Source of the DNA: Cellulomonas sp. C5510
GTDB lineage: Bacteria > Actinomycetota > Actinomycetes > Actinomycetales > Cellulomonadaceae
Direction: 5' to 3'
Assembly (NCBI RefSeq): GCF_019797765.1
Contig: NZ_CP081862.1
Location: forward strand, 1,302,001-1,366,000
Length of the DNA: 64,000 nt
Under the pieces are notes generated by a model. The model searched no databases, was not told the origin of the DNA, and was given only the letters and a program-made list of their open reading frames with translations. The position numbers and the translations under genes were made by a program. Positions 23,522 through 33,155 of this stretch are shown here, piece by piece; the first letter of the stretch is position 1, and each line of letters opens with the position of its first letter.

Positions 23522-25402
23522 GTGTCCCCGATCCCGAGCGCCGAGCTGTCCCGGCGCATCACCCCGGCGGCGACCCCGCCCGAGCTGCTGCGCAACTTCT
23601 GCATCATCGCGCACATCGACCACGGCAAGTCGACGCTCGCCGACCGCATGCTGCAGCTCACGGGCGTCGTCGAGGCGCGCGCCATGCGGGCGCAGTACCT
23701 CGACCGCATGGACATCGAGCGTGAGCGCGGCATCACCATCAAGTCGCAGGCCGTGCGGATGCCGTGGCAGCTCGGTGAGACCCCGTACGCGCTCAACATG
23801 ATCGACACCCCGGGCCACGTGGACTTCACCTACGAGGTGTCCCGGTCGCTGGCGGCGTGCGAGGGCGCGGTGCTGCTCGTGGACGCCGCGCAGGGCATCG
23901 AGGCGCAGACGCTCGCGAACCTGTACCTGGCGATGGAGAACGACCTCCAGATCATCCCGGTGCTGAACAAGATCGACCTGCCGGCCGCGCAGCCCGAGAA
24001 GTACGCGGAGGAGCTCGCCGGTCTGATCGGCGGCGACCCCGCGGACTGCCTCAAGGTGTCCGGCAAGACGGGCGAGGGTGTCGAGGCGCTGCTGGACCGG
24101 ATCGTCGAGCTCGTGCCCGCCCCGACGGGCGACCCGGGAGCCCCGGCGCGCGCCATGATCTTCGACTCGGTCTACGACACCTACCGCGGTGTCGTGACGT
24201 ACGTGCGGGTGAAGGACGGCAACCTCAACCCGCGCGAGCGCATCGCGATGATGTCGACCAAGGCCACGCACGAGCTGCTCGAGATCGGCGTCATCTCACC
24301 GGAGCCCGTCCCGACCGGGGGGCTGGGCGTCGGCGAGGTCGGCTACCTCATCACCGGCGTGAAGGACGTCCGCCAGTCGAAGGTCGGCGACACCGTCACG
24401 AACGCCGGCAAGCCGGCCACCGAGGCGATCGGCGGCTACTCCGACCCGAAGCCGATGGTGTTCTCGGGCCTGTACCCGATCGACGGCTCGGACTACCCGG
24501 CGCTGCGCGACGCGCTCGACAAGCTCAAGCTCAACGACGCCGCCCTGAACTACGAGCCGGAGACCTCGGTGGCCCTCGGCTTCGGGTTCCGCGTCGGGTT
24601 CCTGGGCCTGCTGCACCTCGAGATCATCCGGGAGCGGCTGGAGCGCGAGTTCGGCCTCGACCTCATCTCGACCGCGCCCAACGTGGTCTACGAGGTGACG
24701 ATGGAGGACCGTCAGGTCGTCACCGTGACGAACCCGAGCGAGTTCCCGGGCGGCAAGATCCGCGAGGTGCGCGAGCCGGTCGTGAAGTCGACCATCCTCG
24801 CGCCGAGCGAGTTCATCGGCGCGATCATGGAGCTCTGCCAGAGCAAGCGCGGCGACCTGCAGGGCATGGACTACCTGTCCGAGGACCGCGTGGAGATGCG
24901 GTACACGCTGCCGCTCGCGGAGATCGTGTTCGACTTCTTCGACCAGCTGAAGTCGCGGACGCGCGGGTACGCGAGCCTCGACTACGAGCCGCTGGGCGAC
25001 CAGGTCGCGGACCTCGTCAAGGTCGACATCCTGCTGCAGGGCGAGCAGGTGGACGCGTTCAGCGCGATCGTCCACAAGGACAAGGCGTACGCGTACGGCG
25101 TCATGATGGCGTCGAAGCTCAAGGACCTCATCCCGCGCCAGCAGTTCGAGGTGCCGATCCAGGCGGCCGTGGGGTCGCGCGTGATCGCGCGCGAGACCAT
25201 CCGCGCGATCCGCAAGGACGTCCTCGCGAAGTGCTACGGCGGTGACATCACCCGCAAGCGGAAGCTGCTGGAGAAGCAGAAGGAGGGCAAGAAGCGCATG
25301 AAGACGATCGGCCGGGTCGACGTGCCGCAGGAGGCCTTCATCGCGGCGCTGTCGTCCGACGCGGGCGGCGGCAAGGACGCCAAGGACGCGAAGAAGAAGT
25401 GA
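23522..25402 (+). CDS. lepA: elongation factor 4
   Basis: A 626-residue translational GTPase (EF-4/LepA), which acts on stalled or improperly translocated ribosomes. The G motifs are clear: [19 protein letters not shown] (G1), [12 protein letters not shown] (G2), [13 protein letters not shown] (G3), [10 protein letters not shown] (G4) and KVSGKTGEG (G5). The EF-4-specific C-terminal domain ends [32 protein letters not shown]. Start: GTG at 23522 with GAGGGAG upstream. Its stop overlaps the GTGA start of hemW, so the two are coupled; lepA-hemW-hrcA-dnaJ is the standard order. Confidence 0.97.
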   Translation: MSPIPSAELSRRITPAATPPELLRNFCIIAHIDHGKSTLADRMLQLTGVVEARAMRAQYLDRMDIERERGITIKSQAVRMPWQLGETPYALNMIDTPGHVDFTYEVSRSLAACEGAVLLVDAAQGIEAQTLANLYLAMENDLQIIPVLNKIDLPAAQPEKYAEELAGLIGGDPADCLKVSGKTGEGVEALLDRIVELVPAPTGDPGAPARAMIFDSVYDTYRGVVTYVRVKDGNLNPRERIAMMSTKATHELLEIGVISPEPVPTGGLGVGEVGYLITGVKDVRQSKVGDTVTNAGKPATEAIGGYSDPKPMVFSGLYPIDGSDYPALRDALDKLKLNDAALNYEPETSVALGFGFRVGFLGLLHLEIIRERLEREFGLDLISTAPNVVYEVTMEDRQVVTVTNPSEFPGGKIREVREPVVKSTILAPSEFIGAIMELCQSKRGDLQGMDYLSEDRVEMRYTLPLAEIVFDFFDQLKSRTRGYASLDYEPLGDQVADLVKVDILLQGEQVDAFSAIVHKDKAYAYGVMMASKLKDLIPRQQFEVPIQAAVGSRVIARETIRAIRKDVLAKCYGGDITRKRKLLEKQKEGKKRMKTIGRVDVPQEAFIAALSSDAGGGKDAKDAKKK

Positions 25403-26643
25403 GCCCGGCGCTCCCGGACGGCGACGCCGCCCCGGACGACGGCGCGCTGCCGGCCTCGGTCGTCGACGCGGCGGCCGGGCGGGCGTTCGGGGTGTACCTG
25501 CACGTGCCGTTCTGCACGGTGCGGTGCGGCTACTGCGACTTCAACACGTACACCGCGACCGAGCTGGGCGGCGGGGCCAGCCAGATCGCGTACGCGGACA
25601 CCGCGCTCGCGGAGGTCGCGCTGGGCGCCCGGGTGCTGCGCGACGCGGGCCTGCCCGAGCGCCCGGTGTCGACGGTCTTCGTGGGCGGCGGCACGCCGAC
25701 GGTCCTGCCGCCGGGCGACCTGGTGCGCGTGCTCGACGGCGTGCGCGACGCGTGGGGGCTCGCGCCCGGTGCCGAGGTCACGACGGAGGCCAACCCGGAC
25801 TCCGTGACGCCGGAGTCGCTCGAGGCGCTCGCCCGGGGCGGCTTCACGCGGGTGTCGTTCGGCATGCAGTCGGCGGTGCCGCACGTGCTCGCCACGCTGG
25901 ACCGCACGCACGACCCGCGGCGCATCCCGGACGTCGTGCGGTGGGCGCGCGACGCGGGACTGGCGGTGTCGCTCGACCTCATCTACGGCACACCGGGGGA
26001 GTCCCTCGACGACTGGCGGGCGTCCGTCGAGGCCGCGCTCGCGACGGGGGTCGACCACGTGTCCGCGTACGCGCTCGTCGTCGAGCAGGGCACCCGGATG
26101 GCGGTGCAGGTGCGCCGGGGCGAGCTGGCGCTGCCGGACGAGGACGACCAGGCCGCGAAGTACGAGCTCGCCGACGATCTGCTGACGGCGGCGGGGCTGC
26201 GGTGGTACGAGGTCAGCAACTGGGCGCGCACACCGGACGACGCGTGCCGGCACAACCTCGCCTACTGGCGCAACGACGACTGGTGGGGCGTCGGACCGGG
26301 GGCGCACAGCCACGTCGGCGGCGTCCGGTGGTGGAACGTCAAGCACCCGCGGGCCTACGACGCGCGGCTCGCGGCGGGCCTCAGCCCGGCGGCCGGGCGC
26401 GAGGTGGTCGAGGACGCGTCGGCGCGACTGGAGCGGGTGATGCTCGGCGTCCGGCTCGGCGAGGGGCTGCCCCTCGACGAGCTGTCGGCACGCGCCCGCG
26501 CCGCGGTCGGGACCCTCGTGGCGGACGGTCTCGTCGACGGGCGCGCGGCCCTGGGACGGGGTGACCGCCCCGGCGCCCGCGTCGTGCTCACCCGCCGGGG
26601 GCGGCTGCTCGCGGACGCCGTGGTGCGGGCGCTGACCGACTGA
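25399..26643 (+). CDS. hemW: radical SAM protein HemW (coproporphyrinogen III oxidase-like)
   Basis: A 414-residue radical SAM protein. The Fe4S4 motif CxxxCxxC is in [17 protein letters not shown] (about residues 36-52). [50 protein letters not shown] and [14 protein letters not shown] follow the HemN/HemW pattern. HemW binds haem and is thought to be a haem chaperone rather than a coproporphyrinogen oxidase. The GTG start overlaps the lepA stop by four bases. The C-terminal HemN_C winged-helix part is present, ending [16 protein letters not shown]. It converges on the DUF4870 gene. Confidence 0.93.
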   Translation: MSPALPDGDAAPDDGALPASVVDAAAGRAFGVYLHVPFCTVRCGYCDFNTYTATELGGGASQIAYADTALAEVALGARVLRDAGLPERPVSTVFVGGGTPTVLPPGDLVRVLDGVRDAWGLAPGAEVTTEANPDSVTPESLEALARGGFTRVSFGMQSAVPHVLATLDRTHDPRRIPDVVRWARDAGLAVSLDLIYGTPGESLDDWRASVEAALATGVDHVSAYALVVEQGTRMAVQVRRGELALPDEDDQAAKYELADDLLTAAGLRWYEVSNWARTPDDACRHNLAYWRNDDWWGVGPGAHSHVGGVRWWNVKHPRAYDARLAAGLSPAAGREVVEDASARLERVMLGVRLGEGLPLDELSARARAAVGTLVADGLVDGRAALGRGDRPGARVVLTRRGRLLADAVVRALTD

Positions 26644-26649
26644 GCCGGC

Positions 26650-27021
26650 TCAGCTCACGAACCGGATGTTCACCGGGTAGCGGTACCACTCGTACCGGCT
26701 CGCGGCGACGGCCGCCAGGATCTGCAGGACGAGCTGCCCGACCCACACCAGCAGCAGCAGCGGCGTCCCGAAGCCGAGCGTGACGAGCGCGATCACGCCC
26801 CCGGCGACGTAGGCGATGAGCAGGGTGAGCTGGAAGTTCAGCGACTCCTTGGCCTGGTTCTCCAGGTACGGGCCGCGGCCCCGGAACACCAGCCAGATGA
26901 CGAGCGGCGCGAGGAACCCGGCGACCAGGCCGCCCAGGTGGGCGACGATCGCCCACGTGCGCTCCTCGTCGGGGCGCAGCGGCGGCGGTCCGGCGGGCGG
27001 GTACGGCGGGGGGTACGACAC
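26650..27021 (-). CDS. DUF4870 domain membrane protein
   Basis: A 123-residue protein with a Pro/Tyr-rich N-terminus (SYPPPYPPAGPPPLRPDEERTWA) and three membrane segments of the DUF4870/Tic20-like type: IVAHLGGLVAGFLAPLVIWL, LNFQLTLLIAYVAGG and LLLLVWVGQLVLQIL. The family's LENQAKESLNFQL motif is present. Function unknown. Start: GTG at 27021 with CGGGAG eight bases upstream and a minus-strand TAGCCT box (27059-27064) further out. It is divergent from another Pro-rich membrane protein gene, with which it may share a theme. Confidence 0.82.
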   Translation of the reverse strand: MSYPPPYPPAGPPPLRPDEERTWAIVAHLGGLVAGFLAPLVIWLVFRGRGPYLENQAKESLNFQLTLLIAYVAGGVIALVTLGFGTPLLLLVWVGQLVLQILAAVAASRYEWYRYPVNIRFVS

Positions 27022-27122
27022 GGTGGTGCTCCCGGGACGTCGGCGACGGGTCGTGGCGAGGCTACCGGTCGGAGGTGCGCTGTGTCCGAGCTGCCCGATT
27101 CGCACACGTCCGGTCGTATTCC

Positions 27123-27152
27123 TTGACACGCGACCTCGGGCTTCGGTTCGCT
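27123..27152 (+). promoter_or_regulatory. promoter of the Pro/Gly/Tyr-rich membrane protein gene
   Basis: TTGACA (27123-27128), a perfect -35 box and rare in this GC-rich window, is followed after 18 bases by TTCGCT (27147-27152). The AGGAGGACT ribosome site lies just before the ATG at 27193. Confidence 0.45.
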
Positions 27153-27192
27153 GTCGCGACGGACGAGCGACGTCCGGACCAGGAGGACTCCG

Positions 27193-28230
27193 ATGACCGA
27201 GAACCCCGGCACGAACCCGCCGCGCGACGACGAGCCGTCGACGCCTGACGCCCCGATCCCGCCGAGCACGCCGGAGCCGCCTGTCGCGGAGCCCCCGGTC
27301 CCGCCGACCGCGCCGCCGACGGCGGCCGGCGCCCCCGGCGCGTACCCGCCGCCCCCGCCGCCCGCCGGGGCGCCCGGATACCCGCCCGCCGGGGGGTACG
27401 GCGCCCCCGCAGGCGGCTACCCGCCGCCTCCCGGGGGCTACCCGCCGCCGCCGGCCGCCGGCTACGGCCAGCCCGGCCAGGGCCCCTACGGCCAGCAGCC
27501 CGGCTACGGCCAGCCCGGCTACGGCGGCCAGCCGGGGTACGGCCAGCCCGGCGCGGGCGTGACGGTCGGCGACTCGTTCAACTGGGGCTGGACCAAGTTC
27601 ACGCAGAACTGGGGCCCGTTCGTGCTCGGCGTCCTCGTGTACGTGGTCGTCATCGGCATCGTCGCGGCCGTGCTGTTCGCGATCCTCGGAGTGGGCACCG
27701 CGGCCTCGATCGACCCGGTCACGGGCGAGCTGCGCACCGGTGGCGCCGTCGGTCTCGGCTTCGGCTGGCTCCTGGTCCTGGCGGTCGTCGTCCTGCTGTC
27801 GGCGTTCCTCCAGGCGGGCGTGATCCGCGCGTCGCTGGAGGTCGCGAACGGCCGCCGCATCGAGTTCGGCACGTTCTTCCGGTTCGACGACCTGGGCAAG
27901 GTCGTCGTCGCGGTCCTGCTCGTGGGCGTGGGCACGGCGATCGGCACCCTGCTGTTCGTGCTGCCGGGCATCGTGTTCGCGTTCTTCGCGCAGTTCACGC
28001 TGTTCTTCGTGCTCGACAAGGGCATGGCGCCGGTGGACGCGCTCAAGGCCAGCTTCGCGCTGGTGAACCGCAACCTCGGCACCGTCGTGCTGCTGTACCT
28101 GGGCGTCCTCGCGGCCAACGCGGTCGGCAGCTTCCTGTGCTACGTCGGCCAGCTGGTGTCGTTCCCGTTCGGGCTGCTGGCGACCACGTACGTGTACCGC
28201 CGGGCGCAGGGCGACCCCGTCGCCCCCTGA
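27193..28230 (+). CDS. integral membrane protein with Pro/Gly/Tyr-rich repeat N-terminus
   Basis: A 345-residue protein. The first 120 residues are disordered and repetitive: Pro-rich, then PPPPGGYPPPP and QPGYGQPGYGG units. The rest has about five membrane segments (GPFVLGVLVYVVVIGIVAAVLF, GFGWLLVLAVVVLLSAFLQAG, VVVAVLLVGVGTAIGTLLFVLP, and two more). The membrane part resembles families described as DUF975/YciC-like (FGTFFRFDDLGK, GMAPVDALKASFALVNRNLG). Function unknown. The start ATG at 27193 follows CAGGAGGACTCCG, a strong ribosome site. A 15-bp hairpin ends the transcript. Confidence 0.78.
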   Translation: MTENPGTNPPRDDEPSTPDAPIPPSTPEPPVAEPPVPPTAPPTAAGAPGAYPPPPPPAGAPGYPPAGGYGAPAGGYPPPPGGYPPPPAAGYGQPGQGPYGQQPGYGQPGYGGQPGYGQPGAGVTVGDSFNWGWTKFTQNWGPFVLGVLVYVVVIGIVAAVLFAILGVGTAASIDPVTGELRTGGAVGLGFGWLLVLAVVVLLSAFLQAGVIRASLEVANGRRIEFGTFFRFDDLGKVVVAVLLVGVGTAIGTLLFVLPGIVFAFFAQFTLFFVLDKGMAPVDALKASFALVNRNLGTVVLLYLGVLAANAVGSFLCYVGQLVSFPFGLLATTYVYRRAQGDPVAP

Positions 28231-28254
28231 CCCCGGGGCGCACCCGCACGCCGC

Positions 28255-28288
28255 ACCGGCGCCGCCCCCACCCGGGGGCGGCGCCGGT
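28255..28288. terminator. bidirectional hairpin between convergent genes
   Basis: ACCGGCGCCGCCCCC (28255-28269) and GGGGGCGGCGCCGGT (28274-28288) form a perfect 15-bp stem with a 4-base loop. It sits between the 3-prime ends of the membrane protein gene and the DUF3097 gene. Confidence 0.8.
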
Positions 28289-28294
28289 CGTCGT

Positions 28295-29146
28295 TCAGGG
28301 GGCCGTCACGAAGTCGATCAGCTCCTCGACCCGCCCCAGCAGCGACGGCTCCAGGTCCGTGTAGCTCCGCACGCTGCGCAGGATGCGCTGCCAGGCGCGC
28401 GCCACGTCTGCCTGATCGTCCGCCGGCCAGCCCAGCTCGCGCAGGATGCCGCGCTTCCACTCGGTGCCGCGCTCGATGGTCGGCCACGTGCGCAGGCCCA
28501 CCCGCTCGGGGCGCACGGCCTGCCACACGTCGACGTAGGGGTGCCCGAGCACGAGCACCGTCCCGGCGGGCGCGGCGCGCAGGGCCTCCTCCGCGATCCG
28601 CTGCTCCTTCGACCCGGGCACCAGGTGGTCGACCAGGACGCCGACGCGGCGGGACGGTTCGGGCCGGAACCCGCGCAGCGCGTCGACCAGGTGGTCCACG
28701 CCGTCGAGCAGCTCCACGACGACGCCCTCGGCGCGCAGGTCGTCACCCCACACCTTCTCCACGAGCTCCGCGTCGTGCTTGCCCTCCACCCAGATCCGGC
28801 TGCCGACGGCGACGCGGGCGCGCTGGTCGGGTGCGGCGACCGAGCCGGAGGCGGTGCGGCGCGGACCGGTGGGGGCGGCGGCGCGCGGCGCGACGAGCTC
28901 GACGGGCCGCCCGTCGACCCAGAACCCGGGGCCGAGCCGGAACGTGCGGGTGCGGCCCCGGCGGTCCTCGAGCACGACGACGTGCTCCCCGCCCGACTTC
29001 TCGACCCGGACCACCGCGCCGACCCAGCCGGTGGTGACCTCCTCGACGACCAGCCCGCGCTCGGCCGGGGTGGGGACGGAGGTCGGGCGGCGGTGCGCGC
29101 GGGCCGATCCGGCGGCCAGCACGTCGGGTCCGTAGCGGTCGGTCAC
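28295..29146 (-). CDS. DUF3097 family protein
   Basis: A 283-residue actinobacterial protein of the DUF3097 family. It begins DRYGPDVLAA and holds RVAVGSRIWVEGKHDAELVEKVWGDDLRAEGVVVELLDGVDHL. This looks like a Toprim-like Glu..DAE core (VEGKHDAEL resembles the Toprim start VEG..DA), followed by VGVLVDHLVPGSKEQRI and VLVLGHPYVDVWQAV. The Toprim-like reading is my observation; no function is established. The GTG start at 29146 is preceded by a TAGGCT box 6 bases upstream, so the message is probably leaderless. It is divergent from the DHA2 exporter. Confidence 0.85.
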   Translation of the reverse strand: MTDRYGPDVLAAGSARAHRRPTSVPTPAERGLVVEEVTTGWVGAVVRVEKSGGEHVVVLEDRRGRTRTFRLGPGFWVDGRPVELVAPRAAAPTGPRRTASGSVAAPDQRARVAVGSRIWVEGKHDAELVEKVWGDDLRAEGVVVELLDGVDHLVDALRGFRPEPSRRVGVLVDHLVPGSKEQRIAEEALRAAPAGTVLVLGHPYVDVWQAVRPERVGLRTWPTIERGTEWKRGILRELGWPADDQADVARAWQRILRSVRSYTDLEPSLLGRVEELIDFVTAP

Positions 29147-29152
29147 CGCGGC

Positions 29153-29188
29153 AGCCTAGGTGCCGACCGCGCGGGGCCGTGGTACGAC
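29153..29188. promoter_or_regulatory. divergent leaderless promoters for DUF3097 and DHA2 exporter genes
   Basis: On the minus strand TAGGCT (complement of 29153-29158) lies 6 bases before the DUF3097 GTG. On the plus strand TACGAC (29183-29188), a weaker match, lies 6 bases before the exporter GTG at 29195. The two start codons are only 48 bases apart. Confidence 0.45.
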
Positions 29189-29194
29189 ACGACG

Positions 29195-30775
29195 GTGACG
29201 TCCACCCCGCACCCGCAGCGTCCGACCGCGCAGCCGCCCGCCGCGCACCGGCCGGCCGCGCAGCCGCCGGCCGCGCAGGAGCCGGACCCCCACCGCTGGC
29301 GCGCGCTCGGCGTCTGCCTGGCCATCGGGTTCATCACGATGCTCGACGTCTCCATCGTCAACGTCGCTCTACCGTCCATCGAGCGCAGCCTCGACGCCGG
29401 CGCGAGCCAGCTCCAGCTCATCGTCGCGGGGTACACGCTGGCGTTCGGGCTGGTGCTGGTGCCGGCCGGCCGGCTCGGGGACGCCCACGGCCGGCGTGCG
29501 CTGTTCCTCGTGGGGCTCACCGGCTTCGCGCTGACCAGCCTCGGGGCGGGCCTGGCTCCGTCGGACGAGGTGCTCGCGACCATGCGGCTGCTGCAGGGCG
29601 CGAGCGCGGGCCTGCTGAACCCGCAGGTGGTCGGCACGATCCAGCAGCTGTTCTCGGGGTACGAGCGCGGCCGGGCGTTCGGGTACTTCGGCGCGACGAT
29701 CGGGGTGTCGACGGCGCTCGGCCCGCTGCTCGGCGGGCTGATCATCCAGGCGTTCGGGGCCGAGCACGGCTGGCGCTGGGTGTTCTTCGTCAACGTGCCG
29801 GTGATCGCGGTGGTGCTGCCGCTGGCGTTGCGGTTCCTGCCGCGCGGCCGCCCCGGGACGTCCGCCGCGTCCGCGCGTCCGGGCCGCCCGCGGCTCGACG
29901 TGCCGGGTCTCGTGCTCGTGGCTGTCACGACGACGGCCGTGATGGTCCCGTTCGTCATCACCACCGGCGAGAGCGGCGACGACCCGGCGCGCTGGTGGTG
30001 GCTGGCGGTGGCGGCGGTGCTGGCCGTGGCCACGGTCGCGTGGGAGCGCGGGTACCAGCGCAGGACCGGGGCCGCCGTCCTCGACCCGCGGGTGCTGGGG
30101 GAGCCGTCGTTCCACAACGGGGCCCTGCTGGGCATGGCGTACTTCGCGGGGTTCACGGCCGTGTTCCTGGTGACCACGCTGTACCTGCAGCAGATCGCGG
30201 GGTTCACGCCGCTGCAGGCGGGTCTGGTCGGGATGCCGTTCGCGATCGCGTCGGCCGTGGCCGCGCAGCAGTCCGGCCGCCTGGTCGCGACGCGGGGCCG
30301 GGCGCTGGTCGTGGTGGGGCTGGTGCTCGTGCTCACGGGTCTCGTCGGCACGGACCTGGCGATCCGCCTGGTGGACCCGCCGGCGGTCGGCCTGGTGGTC
30401 GCCGGGACGCAGATGGTCGCGGGCGCGGGCAGCGGCCTGGTGATCTCCCCGAACCAGACGCTGACGCTCGCGCGCGTGCCGCTGGACCGGGCGGGCGTCG
30501 CGGGCAGCATGCTGCAGGTGGGGCAGCGGGTGGGGTCCGCGCTGGGTGTGGCCGTCGCGCTCTCGACGTACTACACCGCGCTGGCGGGCGGCGTGGAGGG
30601 GGGTGTCGCCGCGGGGCGCGCGCTGCTCGTGACGGTGTCGCTCGTCGCGGTGGCCCTGGCGGTCGGCGTCGTCGACCTGGTGGCGCGGCGGCGCGACCCG
30701 GAGGCGACCGGCGGGACGGCCGGACCCGGGGCCTCGGGCGCGGGCCGCAGGGCACCTGCCCGCGCGGCCGAGTAG
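29195..30775 (+). CDS. MFS transporter, DHA2 (EmrB/QacA) drug efflux family
   Basis: A 526-residue 14-helix exporter. After a Pro/Ala/Gln-rich N-terminus, helix 1 reads LGVCLAIGFITMLDVSIVNVALPSIERSL (family LD.TIVNVALP). The motif A loop is GRLGDAHGRRALFLVG. Motif C-like YFGATIGVSTALGPLLGGL follows, then EHGWRWVFFVNVP. The last helices include VAGAGSGLVISPNQTLTLARVP. The usual substrates are lipophilic drugs; this one is unassigned. It lies just upstream of the hrcA promoter, and its stop codon TAG is part of the hrcA -10 box TAGAAT. Confidence 0.88.
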   Translation: MTSTPHPQRPTAQPPAAHRPAAQPPAAQEPDPHRWRALGVCLAIGFITMLDVSIVNVALPSIERSLDAGASQLQLIVAGYTLAFGLVLVPAGRLGDAHGRRALFLVGLTGFALTSLGAGLAPSDEVLATMRLLQGASAGLLNPQVVGTIQQLFSGYERGRAFGYFGATIGVSTALGPLLGGLIIQAFGAEHGWRWVFFVNVPVIAVVLPLALRFLPRGRPGTSAASARPGRPRLDVPGLVLVAVTTTAVMVPFVITTGESGDDPARWWWLAVAAVLAVATVAWERGYQRRTGAAVLDPRVLGEPSFHNGALLGMAYFAGFTAVFLVTTLYLQQIAGFTPLQAGLVGMPFAIASAVAAQQSGRLVATRGRALVVVGLVLVLTGLVGTDLAIRLVDPPAVGLVVAGTQMVAGAGSGLVISPNQTLTLARVPLDRAGVAGSMLQVGQRVGSALGVAVALSTYYTALAGGVEGGVAAGRALLVTVSLVAVALAVGVVDLVARRRDPEATGGTAGPGASGAGRRAPARAAE

Positions 30776-30804
30776 AATTGGCACTCGCGTCCGGTGAGTG
30801 CCAT
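30773..30804 (+). promoter_or_regulatory. hrcA promoter with CIRCE operator
   Basis: TTGGCACTC (30778-30786), 9 bases, then GAGTGCCAT (30796-30804): this matches the CIRCE consensus TTAGCACTC-N9-GAGTGCTAA at 15 of 18 arm positions. The -10 box TAGAAT (30773-30778) abuts it, so HrcA bound here would block its own operon. The leader to hrcA is about 120 bases. Confidence 0.9.
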
Positions 30805-30907
30805 CCCGGTGGTGCGTCCCGGCGGCCGCCGGACGGCGCGGCGGACGGGACGTGGGCGCCGGCGGACCGGGCGCGACGGACCGGGTGACAGGCATCGGGA
30901 GGTGGCG

Positions 30908-31942
30908 ATGAGCGAGGACCGCAGGCTGGACGTGCTGCGCGCGATCGTGGAGGACTACGTCGCCACCCGCGAGCCCGTCGGCTCCCGCGCGCTGGTCGAG
31001 CGGCACGCGCTCGGCGTCTCGCCGGCCACCATCCGCAACGACATGGCCGCGCTCGAGGAGTCCGGCTACATCGTGCAGCCGCACACCTCCGCCGGCCGGG
31101 TGCCGACCGACAAGGGCTACCGGCTGTTCGTGGACCGGCTCGCGACCGTCAAGCCGCTGTCCGCGCCGGAGCGCCGGGCCATCGAGACCTTCATGGAGGA
31201 CGCGGCCGACCTGGACGACGTGGTGGACCGCGCCGTCCGGCTGCTCGCCCAGCTCACGCACCAGGTGGCCGTCGTGCAGTACCCGTCGCTGCGGCGCACG
31301 GCCCTGCGGCACGTCGAGCTCGTCCCGGTCGGCGACCGGCACCTGCTCGTCGTCATCATCACCGACCACGGCCGTGTGGAGCAGCGCACCCTGGAGCTGG
31401 CCGAGCCGCTCGACGGAGCGGTCGTCGCCCGGCTGCGGGTCCGGCTGAACGTGGCGGCGGCGGGCCGCCGGCTCGCGGAGCTGGACGCCGTGCTGTCCGG
31501 GTTGTCCGACGAGTTCGAGCCCGTCGCGGCCCCGCTGGTCCGCGCCGTCGTCGCCGTCGTGGAGGACACGCTGGCCCGCGAGAGCGAGGAGCGCGTGGTG
31601 CTGGCCGGCACCGCGAACCTCGTGCGGGGCGGCGGCCAGGACTTCGCCCGCACCATCAGCCCCGTGCTGGAGGCGCTGGAGGAGCAGGTCGTGCTGCTGC
31701 GGCTGCTGACCGAGATGGCCGAGGACGAGGCGGCCGTGGCGGTGCGCATCGGCCGCGAGACCCAGCACGAGGGCCTCGTGGAGACCTCGTTCGTCACGAC
31801 CGGCTACGGCGGGCCCGGCGACGGCGGTGGCGCCGCGGTCGCCCGGATCGGCTCGGTCGGCCCGCTCCGCATGGACTACCCCGGGACGATCGCGACGGTC
31901 CGCGCCGTCGCCCGCTACCTGTCCCGGATCCTCGCCGGGTGA
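30908..31942 (+). CDS. hrcA: heat-inducible transcriptional repressor HrcA
   Basis: A 344-residue HrcA, which binds CIRCE operators and represses chaperone genes, with activity tuned by GroEL. The N-terminal winged helix reads [65 protein letters not shown], typical of the family. The C-terminal dimerisation domain ends [24 protein letters not shown]. Start: ATG at 30908 with GGGAGGTGG upstream. A CIRCE element at its promoter shows autoregulation. dnaJ follows 82 bases downstream, probably in the same transcript. Confidence 0.96.
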   Translation: MSEDRRLDVLRAIVEDYVATREPVGSRALVERHALGVSPATIRNDMAALEESGYIVQPHTSAGRVPTDKGYRLFVDRLATVKPLSAPERRAIETFMEDAADLDDVVDRAVRLLAQLTHQVAVVQYPSLRRTALRHVELVPVGDRHLLVVIITDHGRVEQRTLELAEPLDGAVVARLRVRLNVAAAGRRLAELDAVLSGLSDEFEPVAAPLVRAVVAVVEDTLARESEERVVLAGTANLVRGGGQDFARTISPVLEALEEQVVLLRLLTEMAEDEAAVAVRIGRETQHEGLVETSFVTTGYGGPGDGGGAAVARIGSVGPLRMDYPGTIATVRAVARYLSRILAG

Positions 31943-32024
31943 CCGGCCCCGACCGCACCACCCGCGCCCGCCCCCGCGGCGCCCCCGACCCGCGTCGACG
32001 CGCGCGACCGACAGGAAGTGACGA

Positions 32025-33152
32025 GTGAGCGACTACTACGAGGTGCTCGGCGTGGACCGCGACGCCACGCCCGAGCAGATCAAGAAGGCCTACCGCCGCC
32101 TGGCGCGCGAGCTGCACCCGGACGTGGCCGGTGCCGACGCCGCGTCGGAGGAGCGGTTCAAGGACGTCTCCCGGGCGTACGACGTCCTGTCCAACCCGGA
32201 GAAGCGCCGCATGTACGACATGGGTGCCGACCCGTCGTCCTCGGGCGGCGGCATGGGCGGGGGCTTCGGCTTCCAGGACATCTTCGAGACGTTCTTCGGT
32301 GCCGCTGCCGCGGGCGGGGCGCAGCGCGGCCCGATCCCGCGCGCCCGGCGCGGCCAGGACGCGCTCGTGCGGCTCGACATCGACCTCGCGGAGGCCACGT
32401 TCGGCACGCATCGCGAGGTTCCGGTGGACACCGCGGTGCTCTGCCCGACCTGCGGCGGCACGTGCTGCCGGCCCGGCACGTCGCCGCGCACCTGCGACGT
32501 GTGCGGCGGCCGCGGCAGCGTCCAGCGCGTCGCGCGCTCGTTCCTCGGCCAGGTCATGACCTCGCAGCCGTGCGCCGCCTGCCACGGGTTCGGCACCGTC
32601 ATCCCCGAGCCGTGCACCGAGTGCGCCGGGGAGGGCCGCGTCCGGTCGCGCCGGGTGCTCGAGGTCGACGTCCCCGCGGGCGTGGACACCGGCACGCGCA
32701 TCAAGCTCACGGCGCAGGGCGAGGTCGGCCCGGCGGGCGGCCCGGCGGGCGACGTGTACCTGGAGATCCGGGAGCGGCGCCACGAGTCGTTCGTCCGCGA
32801 GGGCGACGACCTGCACTGCACGCTGCAGGTCCCGATGACGGCGGCGGCGCTCGGGACGGTGCTCACGCTGGACACGCTGGACGGCCCTCAGGAGGTCGAC
32901 CTGCGCCCCGGCACGCAGCCGGCGCAGGTGGTCACCCTGCGCGGGCTCGGTGTCGGGCACCTGCACGCCGGGGGCCGCGGCGACCTGCACGTGCACGTCG
33001 ACGTCCAGGTGCCGACCGCGACGGACGACGAGCAGGCGGAGCTGCTGCGCCGGCTCGCGGCGCTGCGCGGGGAGGAGCGCCCGGAGGCGCGGCTGTCCGC
33101 GTCCACGCCGGGTGTCTTCGCGAAGCTGCGCGACAAGCTCGCCGGGCGCTGA
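32025..33152 (+). CDS. dnaJ: molecular chaperone DnaJ (DnaJ2 type)
   Basis: A 375-residue DnaJ. It has the J domain with HPD (residues 1-70: DYYEVLGVDRDATPEQIKKAYRRLARELHPDVAG) and a Gly-rich region (SSSGGGMGGGFGFQDIFETFFG). Four zinc-finger repeats follow: CPTCGGTC, CDVCGGRG, CAACHGFG and CTECAGEG. The C-terminal substrate-binding domain is complete. The first repeat ends in Cys instead of Gly, followed by CRPGTSP; as I recall, this is usual in the actinobacterial DnaJ encoded behind hrcA. Start: GTG at 32025 with AGGAAG upstream. The next gene, rsmE, starts 4 bases after the stop. Confidence 0.95.
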   Translation: MSDYYEVLGVDRDATPEQIKKAYRRLARELHPDVAGADAASEERFKDVSRAYDVLSNPEKRRMYDMGADPSSSGGGMGGGFGFQDIFETFFGAAAAGGAQRGPIPRARRGQDALVRLDIDLAEATFGTHREVPVDTAVLCPTCGGTCCRPGTSPRTCDVCGGRGSVQRVARSFLGQVMTSQPCAACHGFGTVIPEPCTECAGEGRVRSRRVLEVDVPAGVDTGTRIKLTAQGEVGPAGGPAGDVYLEIRERRHESFVREGDDLHCTLQVPMTAAALGTVLTLDTLDGPQEVDLRPGTQPAQVVTLRGLGVGHLHAGGRGDLHVHVDVQVPTATDDEQAELLRRLAALRGEERPEARLSASTPGVFAKLRDKLAGR

Positions 33153-33155
33153 CAC

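Noticed and set aside
32431..32480. Defective first zinc repeat of DnaJ (CPTCGGTC)
   Set aside because: The Cys-for-Gly change followed by CRPGTSP is, as far as I know, usual in the actinobacterial hrcA-linked DnaJ, so it is not damage.
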